Shown here in pieces: positions 15,202 to 23,322 of a stretch of 35,211 bases of DNA. A program made the translations under genes and the position numbers. Below the pieces are notes generated by a model. It was not told the origin of the DNA, did not search any database, and saw only the letters and a list, made by a program, of their open reading frames with translations. Each line of letters begins with the position of its first letter. Within the stretch, counting starts at the first letter, position 1. The stretch comes from Oscillospiraceae bacterium (GTDB lineage: Bacteria > Bacillota > Clostridia > Oscillospirales > CAG-382). The stretch spans positions 1 to 35,211 of the forward strand of contig SVTM01000030.1 in assembly GCA_015063785.1 (NCBI GenBank). The letters run 5' to 3'.

Positions 15202-16221
15202 TTATCTTTCTTCTCTGAAATATGGAAGACCAAGGCTCTGCGGAGGTTGGTTTTCCTTTTTGTTGCGCATACTTGTGATAACGAGTACGATGATCGTTAC
15301 AAGGTAAGGAAGGGTGTTAAATGCCTCCTGTATAACAGGTCGCAGGGTGTTTGCATTGGGAAGAGATGCGAACATCGGCGAAACGTAGCTGTATGCAATG
15401 TAAAGTCCGCCGAACACGAACGAACCAAGGATTGCCATAATAGGCTTCCAAGTGGCAAAGATTACGATGGCAATGGCAAGCCAACCGCGGTCGCCCATGC
15501 CGCCGTTTGTCCACGAACCGCCTGTGTAGTCCATGATAAAATAGAATCCACCAAGACCTGCGATCATACCGCCGATTAATGTTGCAAGATACTTATGTCT
15601 GGTGACGTTAATACCTGCCGCATCGGCAGTTGCAGGGTTTTCACCGACAGCACGCAGATGCAGACCTGCGCGTGTGCGCTTTAAGAATATCGCTGCCACA
15701 ATTGCAATAACAATTGCAAGATAGGTAAGAAAACCGTAGGAGAACAAAAGCTTGCCAACAGGGCCAAGATCGTTTGCAAAAGGAAGCGAAGCCTTAAAAT
15801 ACTTTGGTGTAGCCGCCAACTGAAGGTTTCCACCGTCGCCCATGATCTTTGTAAGTGATCCGCCAAAAAAGTCACCGAAGCCTGTACCAAAGGTGGTGAT
15901 GGCAAGACCTGTTACGTTCTGATTTGCTCTGAGAGTAACTGTGAGAAAACTGTAAATAAGAGCCAACAGTCCCGAGCCGATAAGAGCACTCATAAGAGCT
16001 ACAAATATGCTCCAGAAGGGATTTGGCACAGTTACGCTTTTTTCATAAATATACGCGCCGATAACGCCCGAGATACCGCCCATGTACATAATACCGGGGA
16101 TACCAAGATTGAGATGTCCGGATTTTTCAGTAAGTATTTCACCTGTTGCACCGTAAAGAAGAGGAATGCTCTGGATTATGGCGCTGCAAAGGATTGCGAT
16201 TATCAAAGAAAATGCTGCCAT
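15202..16221 (-). CDS. nucleoside ABC transporter permease (NupQ/YufQ type)
   Basis: 339 residues, almost wholly hydrophobic, of the branched-chain amino acid / sugar-type permease family (BPD_transp_2). The GEILTEKSGHLNLGIPGIMYMGG segment near the N-terminus and the cytoplasmic coupling loop KRTRAGLHLRAVGENPATADAAGINV are typical of the second permease of BmpA-type purine nucleoside importers. The ribosome binding site AAGGAGGTG overlaps the TAA stop of the first permease, and the two genes are six bases apart. It would form a heterodimeric channel with that protein in the inner membrane. It is the last gene of the operon. Confidence 0.9.
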   Translation of the reverse strand: MAAFSLIIAILCSAIIQSIPLLYGATGEILTEKSGHLNLGIPGIMYMGGISGVIGAYIYEKSVTVPNPFWSIFVALMSALIGSGLLALIYSFLTVTLRANQNVTGLAITTFGTGFGDFFGGSLTKIMGDGGNLQLAATPKYFKASLPFANDLGPVGKLLFSYGFLTYLAIVIAIVAAIFLKRTRAGLHLRAVGENPATADAAGINVTRHKYLATLIGGMIAGLGGFYFIMDYTGGSWTNGGMGDRGWLAIAIVIFATWKPIMAILGSFVFGGLYIAYSYVSPMFASLPNANTLRPVIQEAFNTLPYLVTIIVLVITSMRNKKENQPPQSLGLPYFREER

Positions 16222-16227
16222 AAACTA

Positions 16228-17373
16228 TTACACCTCCTTATTGTGCTTGCTGTGTCGGAAGAGGATCTTGTAATTAACAAAGAATTCGCAACCGATGATG
16301 AAAAATATGATGATACCTGTAACAACGTCCGAAATACTTTCGTTAAGACGCAGACGGGATGCCATTTCGGATGCGCCGCGCTCGAGGAAAACGATAAGGA
16401 AGGAAGTGAGGGGCATAACGAACGGATTGAACTTTGCAAGCCACGAAACCATGATGGCAGTAAAGCCCATGCCGCCTGCTGTTGCTGCAGATACGGTGTA
16501 GTCACGGCCTGCCACGAGCAAAAGACCTGCAATACCGCAGACAGCACCCGAGATCGCCATGGTTCTGATGATTACCTTCTTTACGTTAATTCCGATGTAT
16601 TTCGCGGTGTTTTCGCTTTCGCCGACAACCGAGATCTCATATCCCTGCTTTGAATAGCGCATATAGATATACATGATAACGGTAAGAATTGCAACAACGA
16701 GAATGTTGAGCAACTGCTTCTGACCAAAAAGAATGGGAAGATGTGCGTTGTCAATTCGGCTGAGAACGCCCGATCCTGTGGGAACCCAGATGGCGATGAA
16801 GATTCTGATTATCTGCATTGCCACATAGTTTAGCATAAGGGTAAAAAGAGTTTCGTTTGTATTGAACTTTGCTTTGAAGAAAGCAGGAATAATTGCCCAA
16901 AGGGCACCGCTTATGATACAAGCAACTGCCATTATGGGGATTGTAAGAAAATCGGGAAGAGCAGGGCCGAGATATCTCATGCAGATTGCTGCACAAAGAC
17001 CGCCGATAAGTGTCTGACCTTCGGCACCTATGTTCCAGAATTTCATTTTAAATGCAGGTGTTACCGCCAGCGAAACGCAAAGCAGCATCGCCACGTCCTG
17101 CATGGTTACCCATGTTTTTCTCGCCGAACCGAATGCGCCGTCAAACATGGTTTTATATATCTTGATGGGGTTGTAGGGGGTGCCGAGCATATTTGTCAGA
17201 AGCACGAGAACAAGGGCACACACCACCAGGGCAATAAGTATTGCTCCCAGGCGGATGCCAAGAGCCTTGTACCATTCCATCCCGTCACGTTTAACGATCT
17301 GGAAAAGGGGATCGTGCACTTTGTGTTGCTTCTGATCTTTTATATTCTTGTCGTTTGTTGCAGAGTTGTTCAT
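16228..17373 (-). CDS. nucleoside ABC transporter permease (NupP/YufP type)
   Basis: 381 residues. An N-terminal cytoplasmic tail of about 40 residues precedes multiple membrane helices. FWNIGAEGQTLIGGLCAA and the coupling-loop sequence RYSKQGYEISVVGESENTAKYIGINV mark it as the first permease of a BmpA-type nucleoside importer. Its ATG overlaps the stop of the ATPase gene (ATGA), indicating coupled translation and fixed stoichiometry. Its partners are the permease at 15202-16221, the ATPase at 17370-18905 and the lipoprotein at 18997-20226. Confidence 0.9.
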   Translation of the reverse strand: MNNSATNDKNIKDQKQHKVHDPLFQIVKRDGMEWYKALGIRLGAILIALVVCALVLVLLTNMLGTPYNPIKIYKTMFDGAFGSARKTWVTMQDVAMLLCVSLAVTPAFKMKFWNIGAEGQTLIGGLCAAICMRYLGPALPDFLTIPIMAVACIISGALWAIIPAFFKAKFNTNETLFTLMLNYVAMQIIRIFIAIWVPTGSGVLSRIDNAHLPILFGQKQLLNILVVAILTVIMYIYMRYSKQGYEISVVGESENTAKYIGINVKKVIIRTMAISGAVCGIAGLLLVAGRDYTVSAATAGGMGFTAIMVSWLAKFNPFVMPLTSFLIVFLERGASEMASRLRLNESISDVVTGIIIFFIIGCEFFVNYKILFRHSKHNKEV

Positions 17374-18905
17374 TTTGCGCCTCCTTGCTCGGATTTTGTC
17401 ATAAGAAGACCGATCTCTTCTTTGGTAATATTGCGAGCATCCACGATTCCGCTAATCTTTCCACCGCATAGAACAAGAATGCGGTCGCAAAGCTCGATAA
17501 GAACGTCAAGGTCTTCGCCGACAAAGATCACGGCTGTGCCGTTGCGCTTTTGTTCGTTGAGAAGATTGTAGATCGTGTAGGACGAATTGATATCAAGTCC
17601 GCGAACGGGATATGCCGCCATCAGCACAGTGGGGGCAGAGGCAATCTCTCGACCGACGAGAACTTTCTGTACGTTACCTCCCGAAAGTCTGCGCACGGGA
17701 GTGTGGGAGCTGGGAGTTACGACCTTGAGTCGGGTGATAATGTCCTCTGCAAGCTGAGCAGGAGCTTTTCTTTGCACAAATACAGAATGTCCCTTGCGGT
17801 AGCTTCTGAGCATCATGTTGTCAACAATGTCCATGTTTGCCACAAGACCCATGCCCAGTCTGTCCTCGGGAACGAACGAAAGACGAACGCCAAGTTCTCT
17901 GATTTGAAGAGGAGTTTTGTTTCTCAGATCTTCTTCTGTGCCGGTTTTGGGATTGTGATACATAATGCTTCCGCTGTTGAGCTTTTGAAGACCTGCAATC
18001 GATTCAAGCAGTTCTCTTTGTCCGCTTCCGGCAATGCCGGCAATACCAAGAATTTCGCCCGAGCGTGCTGTAAAAGATATGTTGTTTAGCACCTGCACAC
18101 CGTCGCGGTTGATGCAGTTGATGTTGTTGACAACAAGTCTGTCGCAGGGATCCTTGGGATCGTCACGGTCGATATTCAGGGCGACCTTCTGACCAACCAT
18201 CATTTCTGTAAGGCTCTTTTCGGTGGCATCGCAGGTGTTTACCGTGCCTGCGTATTCGCCCTTTCTCAAAACCGTTACTCTGTCAGAGAGCGAAAGAACC
18301 TCGTGCAGCTTGTGGGTGATTATAATGATCGCTTTGCCGTCGTCGCGCATTCTGCGAAGTATAGCAAAAAGAGTTTGTGCTTCCTGGGGGGTAAGCACGG
18401 CGGTGGGTTCGTCGAGAATAAGAATGTCTGCGTTTCGGTAAAGCACGCGGATGATCTCGACTGTCTGCTTTTCCGAAACAGACATTTCATAGATCTTCTT
18501 TGTCGGATCAAGGGCAAAGCCGTATTTATCCGAGATCTCACGTACCTTCTTTTCTGCCTTTTTTATGTCAAATCCTTTTTCGTTTTTAAGTCCGAGGATT
18601 ATATTTTCAGCGGCGGTAAAAACGTCTACCAGCTTGAAATGCTGGTGGATCATGCCGATTTTGTATTTAAACGCATCCTTGGGAGATCTGATAACGACCT
18701 CCTTGCCGTCGACAAAAATCTGACCCTCGTCGGGAAAATAGATTCCCGAGATCATATTCATAAGCGTTGTTTTTCCGCTGCCGTTTTCGCCGAGAATAGA
18801 AAGGATCTCGCCCTTCTTCACGGTGAGGCATACGTTCTTGTTGGCAACAACGCTTCCGAAGGTTTTTGTTATATTCCGTAATTCAATTGCCGGACAGTTG
18901 TTCAT
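17370..18905 (-). CDS. nucleoside ABC transporter ATPase with two nucleotide-binding domains
   Basis: 511 residues from ATG 18905, which has GGAGG five bases upstream; an in-frame ATG at 18917 overlaps that ribosome binding site. The first domain has Walker A GENGSGKTT (about residues 39-47), the Q-loop in GMIHQHFKLVDVF and Walker B ILILDEPTAVL. Its signature is SVSEKQ, a variant of LSGGQ. The second domain has a degenerate Walker A (GIAGSGQRE), signature RRLSGGNVQK and Walker B VLMAAYPVRGLD, as is usual for sugar/nucleoside importers in which one site is weak. It powers uptake through the two permeases encoded downstream. Confidence 0.94.
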   Translation of the reverse strand: MNNCPAIELRNITKTFGSVVANKNVCLTVKKGEILSILGENGSGKTTLMNMISGIYFPDEGQIFVDGKEVVIRSPKDAFKYKIGMIHQHFKLVDVFTAAENIILGLKNEKGFDIKKAEKKVREISDKYGFALDPTKKIYEMSVSEKQTVEIIRVLYRNADILILDEPTAVLTPQEAQTLFAILRRMRDDGKAIIIITHKLHEVLSLSDRVTVLRKGEYAGTVNTCDATEKSLTEMMVGQKVALNIDRDDPKDPCDRLVVNNINCINRDGVQVLNNISFTARSGEILGIAGIAGSGQRELLESIAGLQKLNSGSIMYHNPKTGTEEDLRNKTPLQIRELGVRLSFVPEDRLGMGLVANMDIVDNMMLRSYRKGHSVFVQRKAPAQLAEDIITRLKVVTPSSHTPVRRLSGGNVQKVLVGREIASAPTVLMAAYPVRGLDINSSYTIYNLLNEQKRNGTAVIFVGEDLDVLIELCDRILVLCGGKISGIVDARNITKEEIGLLMTKSEQGGAK

Positions 18906-18938
18906 AAAAGCCTCCATATGATTTTGTGTAACTTCTGA

Positions 18939-18972
18939 AAAAGAAAACAGGCGGGGCGAATCGCCCCGCCTG
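18939..18972 (-). terminator. partial terminator between the BMP gene and the ABC ATPase gene
   Basis: CAGGCGGGGCGA and TCGCCCCGCCTG (18948-18972) form a very GC-rich stem of at least 11 bp with a tight loop. On the minus strand TTTTCTTTTT follows. Placed inside the operon, it should end much of the transcript after the binding-protein gene and lower expression of the membrane components. Confidence 0.8.
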
Positions 18973-18996
18973 ACGCATGAAATTCGCTATTATATC

Positions 18997-20226
18997 TTAC
19001 TTGAGGTTGATACCGTCGATATCGATGTCAAAGTAAGGAGCCGAACGGTATTCGGATTCGTGGAAGTAACCGTCGGAAATAACTTCTGTATCAGCTGTGA
19101 ATGCAGCGTCGGAGTCAACGTCAGCCATGTAGCTGTCGAGAGTTTCGCCGTTAACAGTGAATGTAGCTGTGTCAAATACCTTGATGTCGCCTGCAATAAG
19201 AGCAGCCTTAACTTCTTCGAGCTTTTCAACTGTGCCTTCAGCAGCAACCTTTTCGTTGAGGCCGAGGATTTCAACAGAGCCTTCTTCAAGACCGTAGCAG
19301 TAGTCCTGTTCGATAGCTGTGCCGTTGATTACAGCGTTGATGATGTGTTCAAAGTAAGGAGCCCAGTTGATCTTAGAGGAAACGAGAGCTGTGTTGGGAC
19401 CCCACATAATTGTGTCGAGGTTGTATGCAACGTTGGGAACGCCTGCTTCTTCACAAGCCTTAGGAGCGCCTTCAGAGTCAGCATGCTGGCTGATAAGAAC
19501 GCAACCGTCATTGATAAGAGCGTTTGCAGCTTCCTTTTCGAGAGCGATGTCAAACCAGGAGTTGGTGAACTTAACGTCCATTGTAGCTGTGGGGCAAACG
19601 GATCTTGCGCCGAGGAAGAAGGATGTATAACCCGACTTAACTTCTGCGTAAGGATGTGCGCCAACGTAACCGATCTTTGCTTCTTCGGCGGTGATGTCGC
19701 CGTTTTCGATCATTTCGTTGAGCTTAAGACCTGCAGCAACACCTACAAGGTAACGGCCTTCGTAGATAGAAGCGAACGCGTTGTAGAAGTTAGCAAGGTT
19801 TTCTGTGTGAGCCTTTGTACCTGTAGCGTGGCAGAATACAACCTCGGGGAATTCCTTGGCTGCTTCGATCATAAAGTCTTCGTGACCGAAAGAGTCAGCA
19901 AAGATAAGATCGCAACCGTCGTCAGCAAGTTCAGCTGCTGCGTCGTAGCATTCTGTTCCTTCAGGAACGTTTACCTTGAAGATAACCTGTTCTTCGGTAA
20001 GGCCGAGCTTTTCGGTAGCAGCAACAGCTGCATCGATAAAGTTCTTGTCGTAGGTGGAGTTTTCATCGTGAAGGAAGATGAAACCAACCTTAATGTCTTC
20101 CTTGGCAACTGCTTCGCGAACAACTTCGTCCTGAGCGCCTTCTTCTGTCTTGCCGCAGCTTGTAAATACTGCAACTGCCGAAAGAAGCATTGCAAGTACA
20201 ACTGCGATGGAAAGAATCTTTTTCAT
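18997..20226 (-). CDS. BMP family nucleoside-binding lipoprotein
   Basis: 409 residues. A lipoprotein signal peptide ends at Cys24 (AVFTSCGK), followed by an acidic linker and a BMP/PnrA-like periplasmic-binding fold beginning DIKVGFIFLHDENSTYDKNFIDA. Segments LIFADSFGHEDFMIEAAKEFPEVVFCHATG and ISQHADSEGAPKACEEAGVPNVAYN are characteristic of family members that bind purine nucleosides. The protein would be lipid-anchored outside the membrane and deliver substrate to the two permeases. AGGAGGT lies six bases before the ATG, and a small GAAA-tetraloop hairpin (TGCCG/CGGCA) sits just upstream of it. TTA, CTA and TCA codons are absent from at least 19060 to 20226, a sign of high expression. xpt is 64 bases upstream on the same strand. 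Confidence 0.94.
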   Translation of the reverse strand: MKKILSIAVVLAMLLSAVAVFTSCGKTEEGAQDEVVREAVAKEDIKVGFIFLHDENSTYDKNFIDAAVAATEKLGLTEEQVIFKVNVPEGTECYDAAAELADDGCDLIFADSFGHEDFMIEAAKEFPEVVFCHATGTKAHTENLANFYNAFASIYEGRYLVGVAAGLKLNEMIENGDITAEEAKIGYVGAHPYAEVKSGYTSFFLGARSVCPTATMDVKFTNSWFDIALEKEAANALINDGCVLISQHADSEGAPKACEEAGVPNVAYNLDTIMWGPNTALVSSKINWAPYFEHIINAVINGTAIEQDYCYGLEEGSVEILGLNEKVAAEGTVEKLEEVKAALIAGDIKVFDTATFTVNGETLDSYMADVDSDAAFTADTEVISDGYFHESEYRSAPYFDIDIDGINLK

Positions 20227-20290
20227 TTTTTACCTCCTGCCGTTTCCGGCAAAATTAAATAATTTTATGTAAATAAATTTACACCGAAAG

Positions 20291-20866
20291 TTAGTTTTGG
20301 CGGAAAGTGATCTTTCCGTTGTCCATCGATTCGACGATGGCAAGCGAATGGATCTTCAGCCCTGCCGCGCGAAGCTCGTCGCCGCCGCCCTGAAAACCTT
20401 TTTCAATGGCGCATGCCGCGCCGACCACAGTGGCCTTGGCGTCGGATACGATCTTGCAAAGACCTTTTATGGCGTTGCCGCAGGCAAGAAAATCGTCCAC
20501 GATGAGGATTCTGTCGTTTTCGCTGATATATTCCTTGGGCACTGTGATCTCGTAGGTTCTGCCGTGAGTGAAAGAATCGACCGATGCGCTGAAGGTGTCG
20601 GACGAAACGTTGCTGGTCTTGTTTTTCTTTGCGAAGGTGAGGGGGACGCCAAGATAGTTTGCCACCGCCACTGCAAAGGCAATGCCTGATGCCTCAACGG
20701 TGAGAATCTTGGTTACGCTGTCGCCTTTAAAAGCGTCCGCCATGTCCTTTCCCATTTCCATGAGAAATTTTATATCCATGTGATGATTGAGAAAACTTCC
20801 AACCTTAAGGACGCCGCCGGGCAAAACCTCGCCGTCGGACAAAATTTTTTCTTCAAGTGCTTTCAT
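20291..20866 (-). CDS. xpt: xanthine phosphoribosyltransferase
   Basis: 191 residues from ATG 20866 (GAGGA eight bases upstream), close to the 194 of B. subtilis Xpt. The start MKALEEKILSDGEVLPGGVLKVGSFLNHHMD is typical of the family. The PRPP-binding motif is ILIVDDFLACGNA, and the purine-site segment VEASGIAFAVAVA precedes it. Xpt converts xanthine and PRPP to XMP in purine salvage. The frame can be extended to 20914, but no ribosome binding site supports this. The gene leads the operon that encodes a nucleoside importer, so uptake and salvage are grouped. A 140-base structured leader precedes it. Confidence 0.92.
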   Translation of the reverse strand: MKALEEKILSDGEVLPGGVLKVGSFLNHHMDIKFLMEMGKDMADAFKGDSVTKILTVEASGIAFAVAVANYLGVPLTFAKKNKTSNVSSDTFSASVDSFTHGRTYEITVPKEYISENDRILIVDDFLACGNAIKGLCKIVSDAKATVVGAACAIEKGFQGGGDELRAAGLKIHSLAIVESMDNGKITFRQN

Positions 20867-21005
20867 AAATATATCCTCGTCATAGCATTGGAAAAGAGTG
20901 CCCCAAAAACGCACCTCGTCGATGGGGAGACCCCAAAAAGCAAAACAAAGTAAACTGTGACACTCGATGCGCTTTCGTTTACTTTACTATTGGACTTTCT
21001 TTCCG
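20867..21005 (-). promoter_or_regulatory. structured 5' leader of xpt, class not identified
   Basis: The predicted transcript carries about 140 bases before the xpt ATG. AAAGTAAAC (20985-20977) pairs with GTTTACTTT (20955-20947) around a 21-base loop, followed on the minus strand by GTTTTGCTTTTT, a terminator-like end. Next is TGGGG-TCT-CCCCA (20935-20923). Its CCCC could alternatively pair with a second GGGG at 20904-20901. Loop bases CGCATC are complementary to GGTGCG further down. The guanine-riboswitch signatures (TACC..., ACTAC-like junctions) are absent. The layout suggests a riboswitch or attenuator controlling purine salvage. Confidence 0.5.
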
Positions 21006-21011
21006 AAGGAT

Positions 21012-21040
21012 ATAATATCACATATTTTATCTTTTGTCAA
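21012..21040 (-). promoter_or_regulatory. sigma-A type promoter of the xpt-nucleoside transporter operon
   Basis: On the minus strand TTGACA (21040-21035) and TATTAT (21017-21012) are 17 bases apart. The start would be near 21005. Confidence 0.82.
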
Positions 21041-21146
21041 CAACTTTTGCCGTGAATTTACAAATAATGAGATTTGTTACCGCTCCATACAGACTTTGCG
21101 ACGGGGGAAAAAAGAAAAAATATTTTCACATTTTTCCATTTTCCTG

Positions 21147-21175
21147 TTGAATATCAAAGCTATATGTGCTACAAT
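21147..21175 (+). promoter_or_regulatory. sigma-A type promoter of the phosphodiester-glycosidase gene
   Basis: TTGAAT (21147-21152) and TACAAT (21170-21175) are 17 bases apart. The predicted start lies about 40 bases before the ATG at 21224. Confidence 0.65.
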
Positions 21176-21223
21176 TAAAATGTATGGATTTGCAATAAAA
21201 ACGGCGTTCGGAGGCGCTGAAAA

Positions 21224-22426
21224 ATGAAAAAAAGTGTACTCTTTTATCAAGATGGTAAGGTTAAGCGCGGCATTAAGAACAGAATAATCGATCTTCTGAT
21301 CTGTATAGGACTTTTTGCGGTTACATTTGCCATTGGATTTTATGTTCTGATAATATCTGGTCTTTTCCCGTCGATAAGAAACCAGTGGGTGTGCACCGCC
21401 TGGGGCACCATGCACCACAGATATCTTGCCACCTGGTTTTTCTCGCAGGAGACCATTGACGAAATAATAGAAAACGAGCGTGTGGACGATACGGGCTTTG
21501 AAACCGACGTGGAACAGATAATCGTTCCCGAAAACGACACCGACACAACAGAAATCGAAGAAAAAGAAAACCCACCGGAAAACGAGCAAAAGGAAGAAGA
21601 GATCGCTCCTCCCGTTATAGTAGATCCTTATGTGGAAGAGGGATATACCAAGCTTGAGACGGGACTTTATCTCAAAGAAGCGTCGGGTAACGGTTGGCAA
21701 GGCTTTTTGATGCTCATCGACGATCCCAAGCGCGTCAAGGTGGAGGACACAAGGCGCCAGATGATCTGCGGTCAGAAGGTATCGACGATGATAAATAACG
21801 CAGGTGCTGTTGCGGGTATCAACGGCGGCGGTTTTACCGACGGACCAAACTACGACTCAAACGGCGGAACGCCATCGGGCGTTGTTATTGAAAACGGCGT
21901 GCTTGTCTACCCGACCGACCCTGAACTTATCAAAAACAAAAAATATAACATGGTTGGTATGAACTCCGACGGAGTGCTTGTTTTGCGCCAGTGCACACCT
22001 TCCTGGGCAATGCAGAACGATATCGTCAGCGCAGTATCCTTCAGCCCTTATATCATCGTCAACGGCAAGGGACTTGTCAGAGAAGGCACCACCGGCGGCT
22101 GGGGTATTGCCCCCCGTACCGCCATCGGTCAGAGACAGTCGGGTGAAATAATCTTTATGGTGGTCGACGGACGCCAGCCCGGTTACAGCTCGGGTTGTGA
22201 TCTTTTGCCGCTACAGGAAACTCTGCTTGCGGAAAAATGTCATAATGCCGCCATGATGGACGGCGGAAGCTCGACCGTCATGATATACAACAACGAATTT
22301 GTAAACCGCCCAAGCCTCGGATTTGAGCGATACATAAACAACTGCTGGGTGGTTCTTCCTGCAGCACAGCAAGAAACGCAAAACACTCAAGGAGAAGAAA
22401 CAGTATCCAATGAATCGCAAAATTAA
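21224..22426 (+). CDS. membrane-anchored phosphodiester glycosidase (NAGPA) domain protein
   Basis: 400 residues. One membrane helix (about residues 21-47) follows a short basic cytoplasmic tail. An acidic, low-complexity linker (about 95-135, rich in E, N, P and T) comes next, then a NAGPA/phosphodiester-glycosidase domain (PF09992 type) to about residue 385. Typical domain segments are GAVAGINGGGFTD, GGTPSGVVIENG, APRTAIGQ and AAMMDGGSSTVMIYN. The domain removes GlcNAc-1-phosphodiester groups in animals; in bacteria it is tied to wall or exopolysaccharide metabolism. The enzyme should face outside. GGAGG lies nine bases before the ATG. The 3' end overlaps the DMT transporter gene by 17 bases. 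Confidence 0.88.
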   Translation: MKKSVLFYQDGKVKRGIKNRIIDLLICIGLFAVTFAIGFYVLIISGLFPSIRNQWVCTAWGTMHHRYLATWFFSQETIDEIIENERVDDTGFETDVEQIIVPENDTDTTEIEEKENPPENEQKEEEIAPPVIVDPYVEEGYTKLETGLYLKEASGNGWQGFLMLIDDPKRVKVEDTRRQMICGQKVSTMINNAGAVAGINGGGFTDGPNYDSNGGTPSGVVIENGVLVYPTDPELIKNKKYNMVGMNSDGVLVLRQCTPSWAMQNDIVSAVSFSPYIIVNGKGLVREGTTGGWGIAPRTAIGQRQSGEIIFMVVDGRQPGYSSGCDLLPLQETLLAEKCHNAAMMDGGSSTVMIYNNEFVNRPSLGFERYINNCWVVLPAAQQETQNTQGEETVSNESQN

Positions 22427-23294
22427 ATCAACCATATTTCTTTTCACCGCCGCCATAGTGTGGGGCTTTGCCTTTGTTTTTCAGAAGATGGGGGGCGACG
22501 ACGTTCCCACATTCTGGTTCAACGGCATCCGCTTCATCATTGGCGCCGTCTCGCTCGTTCCCGTAGCTCTTCTTTTTGAAAGAGAAAAAAGGGACACAAA
22601 ACGCCTTTTGCGCACCATGCGCGCCGCGGCAATATGCGCAGGCTTTCTTTTTGTTGCCTCATATCTTCAGCAGACCGGCATCGTCATGACTGGAGATTCG
22701 GGAAAAAGCGGATTTATCACAGCTCTTTATTCGGTAATTGTGCCTATTGCATATTTCATCTTTTTCAAAAAAAAGACTTCGTTCAATGTCTGGCTTGGCG
22801 CACTTCTTGCCATCGGCGGCATCTTTCTTTTGAGCGTAAAGGGTAATTTTACCGTGGAGGTGGGAGATATCTTCCTGCTTGTGGGTGCGGTGTTCTGGGC
22901 AGGACACATCATTTCCATTGACATGCTTGTCCGCGATATCAGCCCCATAAGATTTGCTCTTTTTCAGGCTCTTTTCTGCGGAATATATAATCTCTGCGTT
23001 GCTGTGCCCTTTGAAACGGTCACCTTCGCAGGTGTTCAGTCGGCGCTGATACCGCTGCTTTACTGCGGCGTTTGCTCAACCGCCATCGCCTACACCTGTC
23101 AGATACTCGGACAGAAGTTTTCCGACGATCAGACCCTTGCCACCATTATTCTTTCTACCGAGTCGCTCTTCAGCGCCGTCGGCGGAGCGCTTATCGGCAA
23201 CGAGGTGATGACGGCAAAGGGATATTTCGGTTGCGTGCTGATTTTTGTCGGCGTAATTGTTGCTCAAATCGAATTGAAAAAAAGAAAAGCATAA
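22410..23294 (+). CDS. EamA/DMT superfamily transporter
   Basis: 294 residues with about ten membrane helices and two EamA repeats. The first runs from IFLFTAAIVWGFAFVFQKMGGDD to ISLL-type sequence near residue 137 (GGIFLLSVKG); the second starts GDIFLLVGAVFWAGHI and ends GYFGCVLIFVGVIVAQIELKKRKA. Family members export amino acids, metabolites or nucleotide sugars, and the substrate cannot be inferred. The ATG lies inside the end of the preceding gene; AAGGAG is about 15 bases upstream, so coupling to upstream translation is likely. A terminator follows directly. Confidence 0.9.
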   Translation: MNRKIKSTIFLFTAAIVWGFAFVFQKMGGDDVPTFWFNGIRFIIGAVSLVPVALLFEREKRDTKRLLRTMRAAAICAGFLFVASYLQQTGIVMTGDSGKSGFITALYSVIVPIAYFIFFKKKTSFNVWLGALLAIGGIFLLSVKGNFTVEVGDIFLLVGAVFWAGHIISIDMLVRDISPIRFALFQALFCGIYNLCVAVPFETVTFAGVQSALIPLLYCGVCSTAIAYTCQILGQKFSDDQTLATIILSTESLFSAVGGALIGNEVMTAKGYFGCVLIFVGVIVAQIELKKRKA

Positions 23295-23296
23295 AT

Positions 23297-23322
23297 AAAA
23301 GTCCCGATGAGTCGGGACTTTT
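23297..23322. terminator. bidirectional intrinsic terminator
   Basis: AAAAGTCCCGA (23297-23307) pairs with TCGGGACTTTT (23312-23322) around TGAG. It ends the plus-strand pair of genes and overlaps the stop of the convergent AI-2E gene. Confidence 0.9.

Noticed and set aside
19060..20262. 400-codon frame antisense to the BMP lipoprotein gene
   Set aside because: Same codon-bias shadow effect. The sense gene has a lipoprotein signal and clear family motifs.
20867..21005. Guanine (purine) riboswitch before xpt
   Set aside because: Expected from gene context, but the conserved aptamer core was not found. Reported only as an unidentified structured leader.
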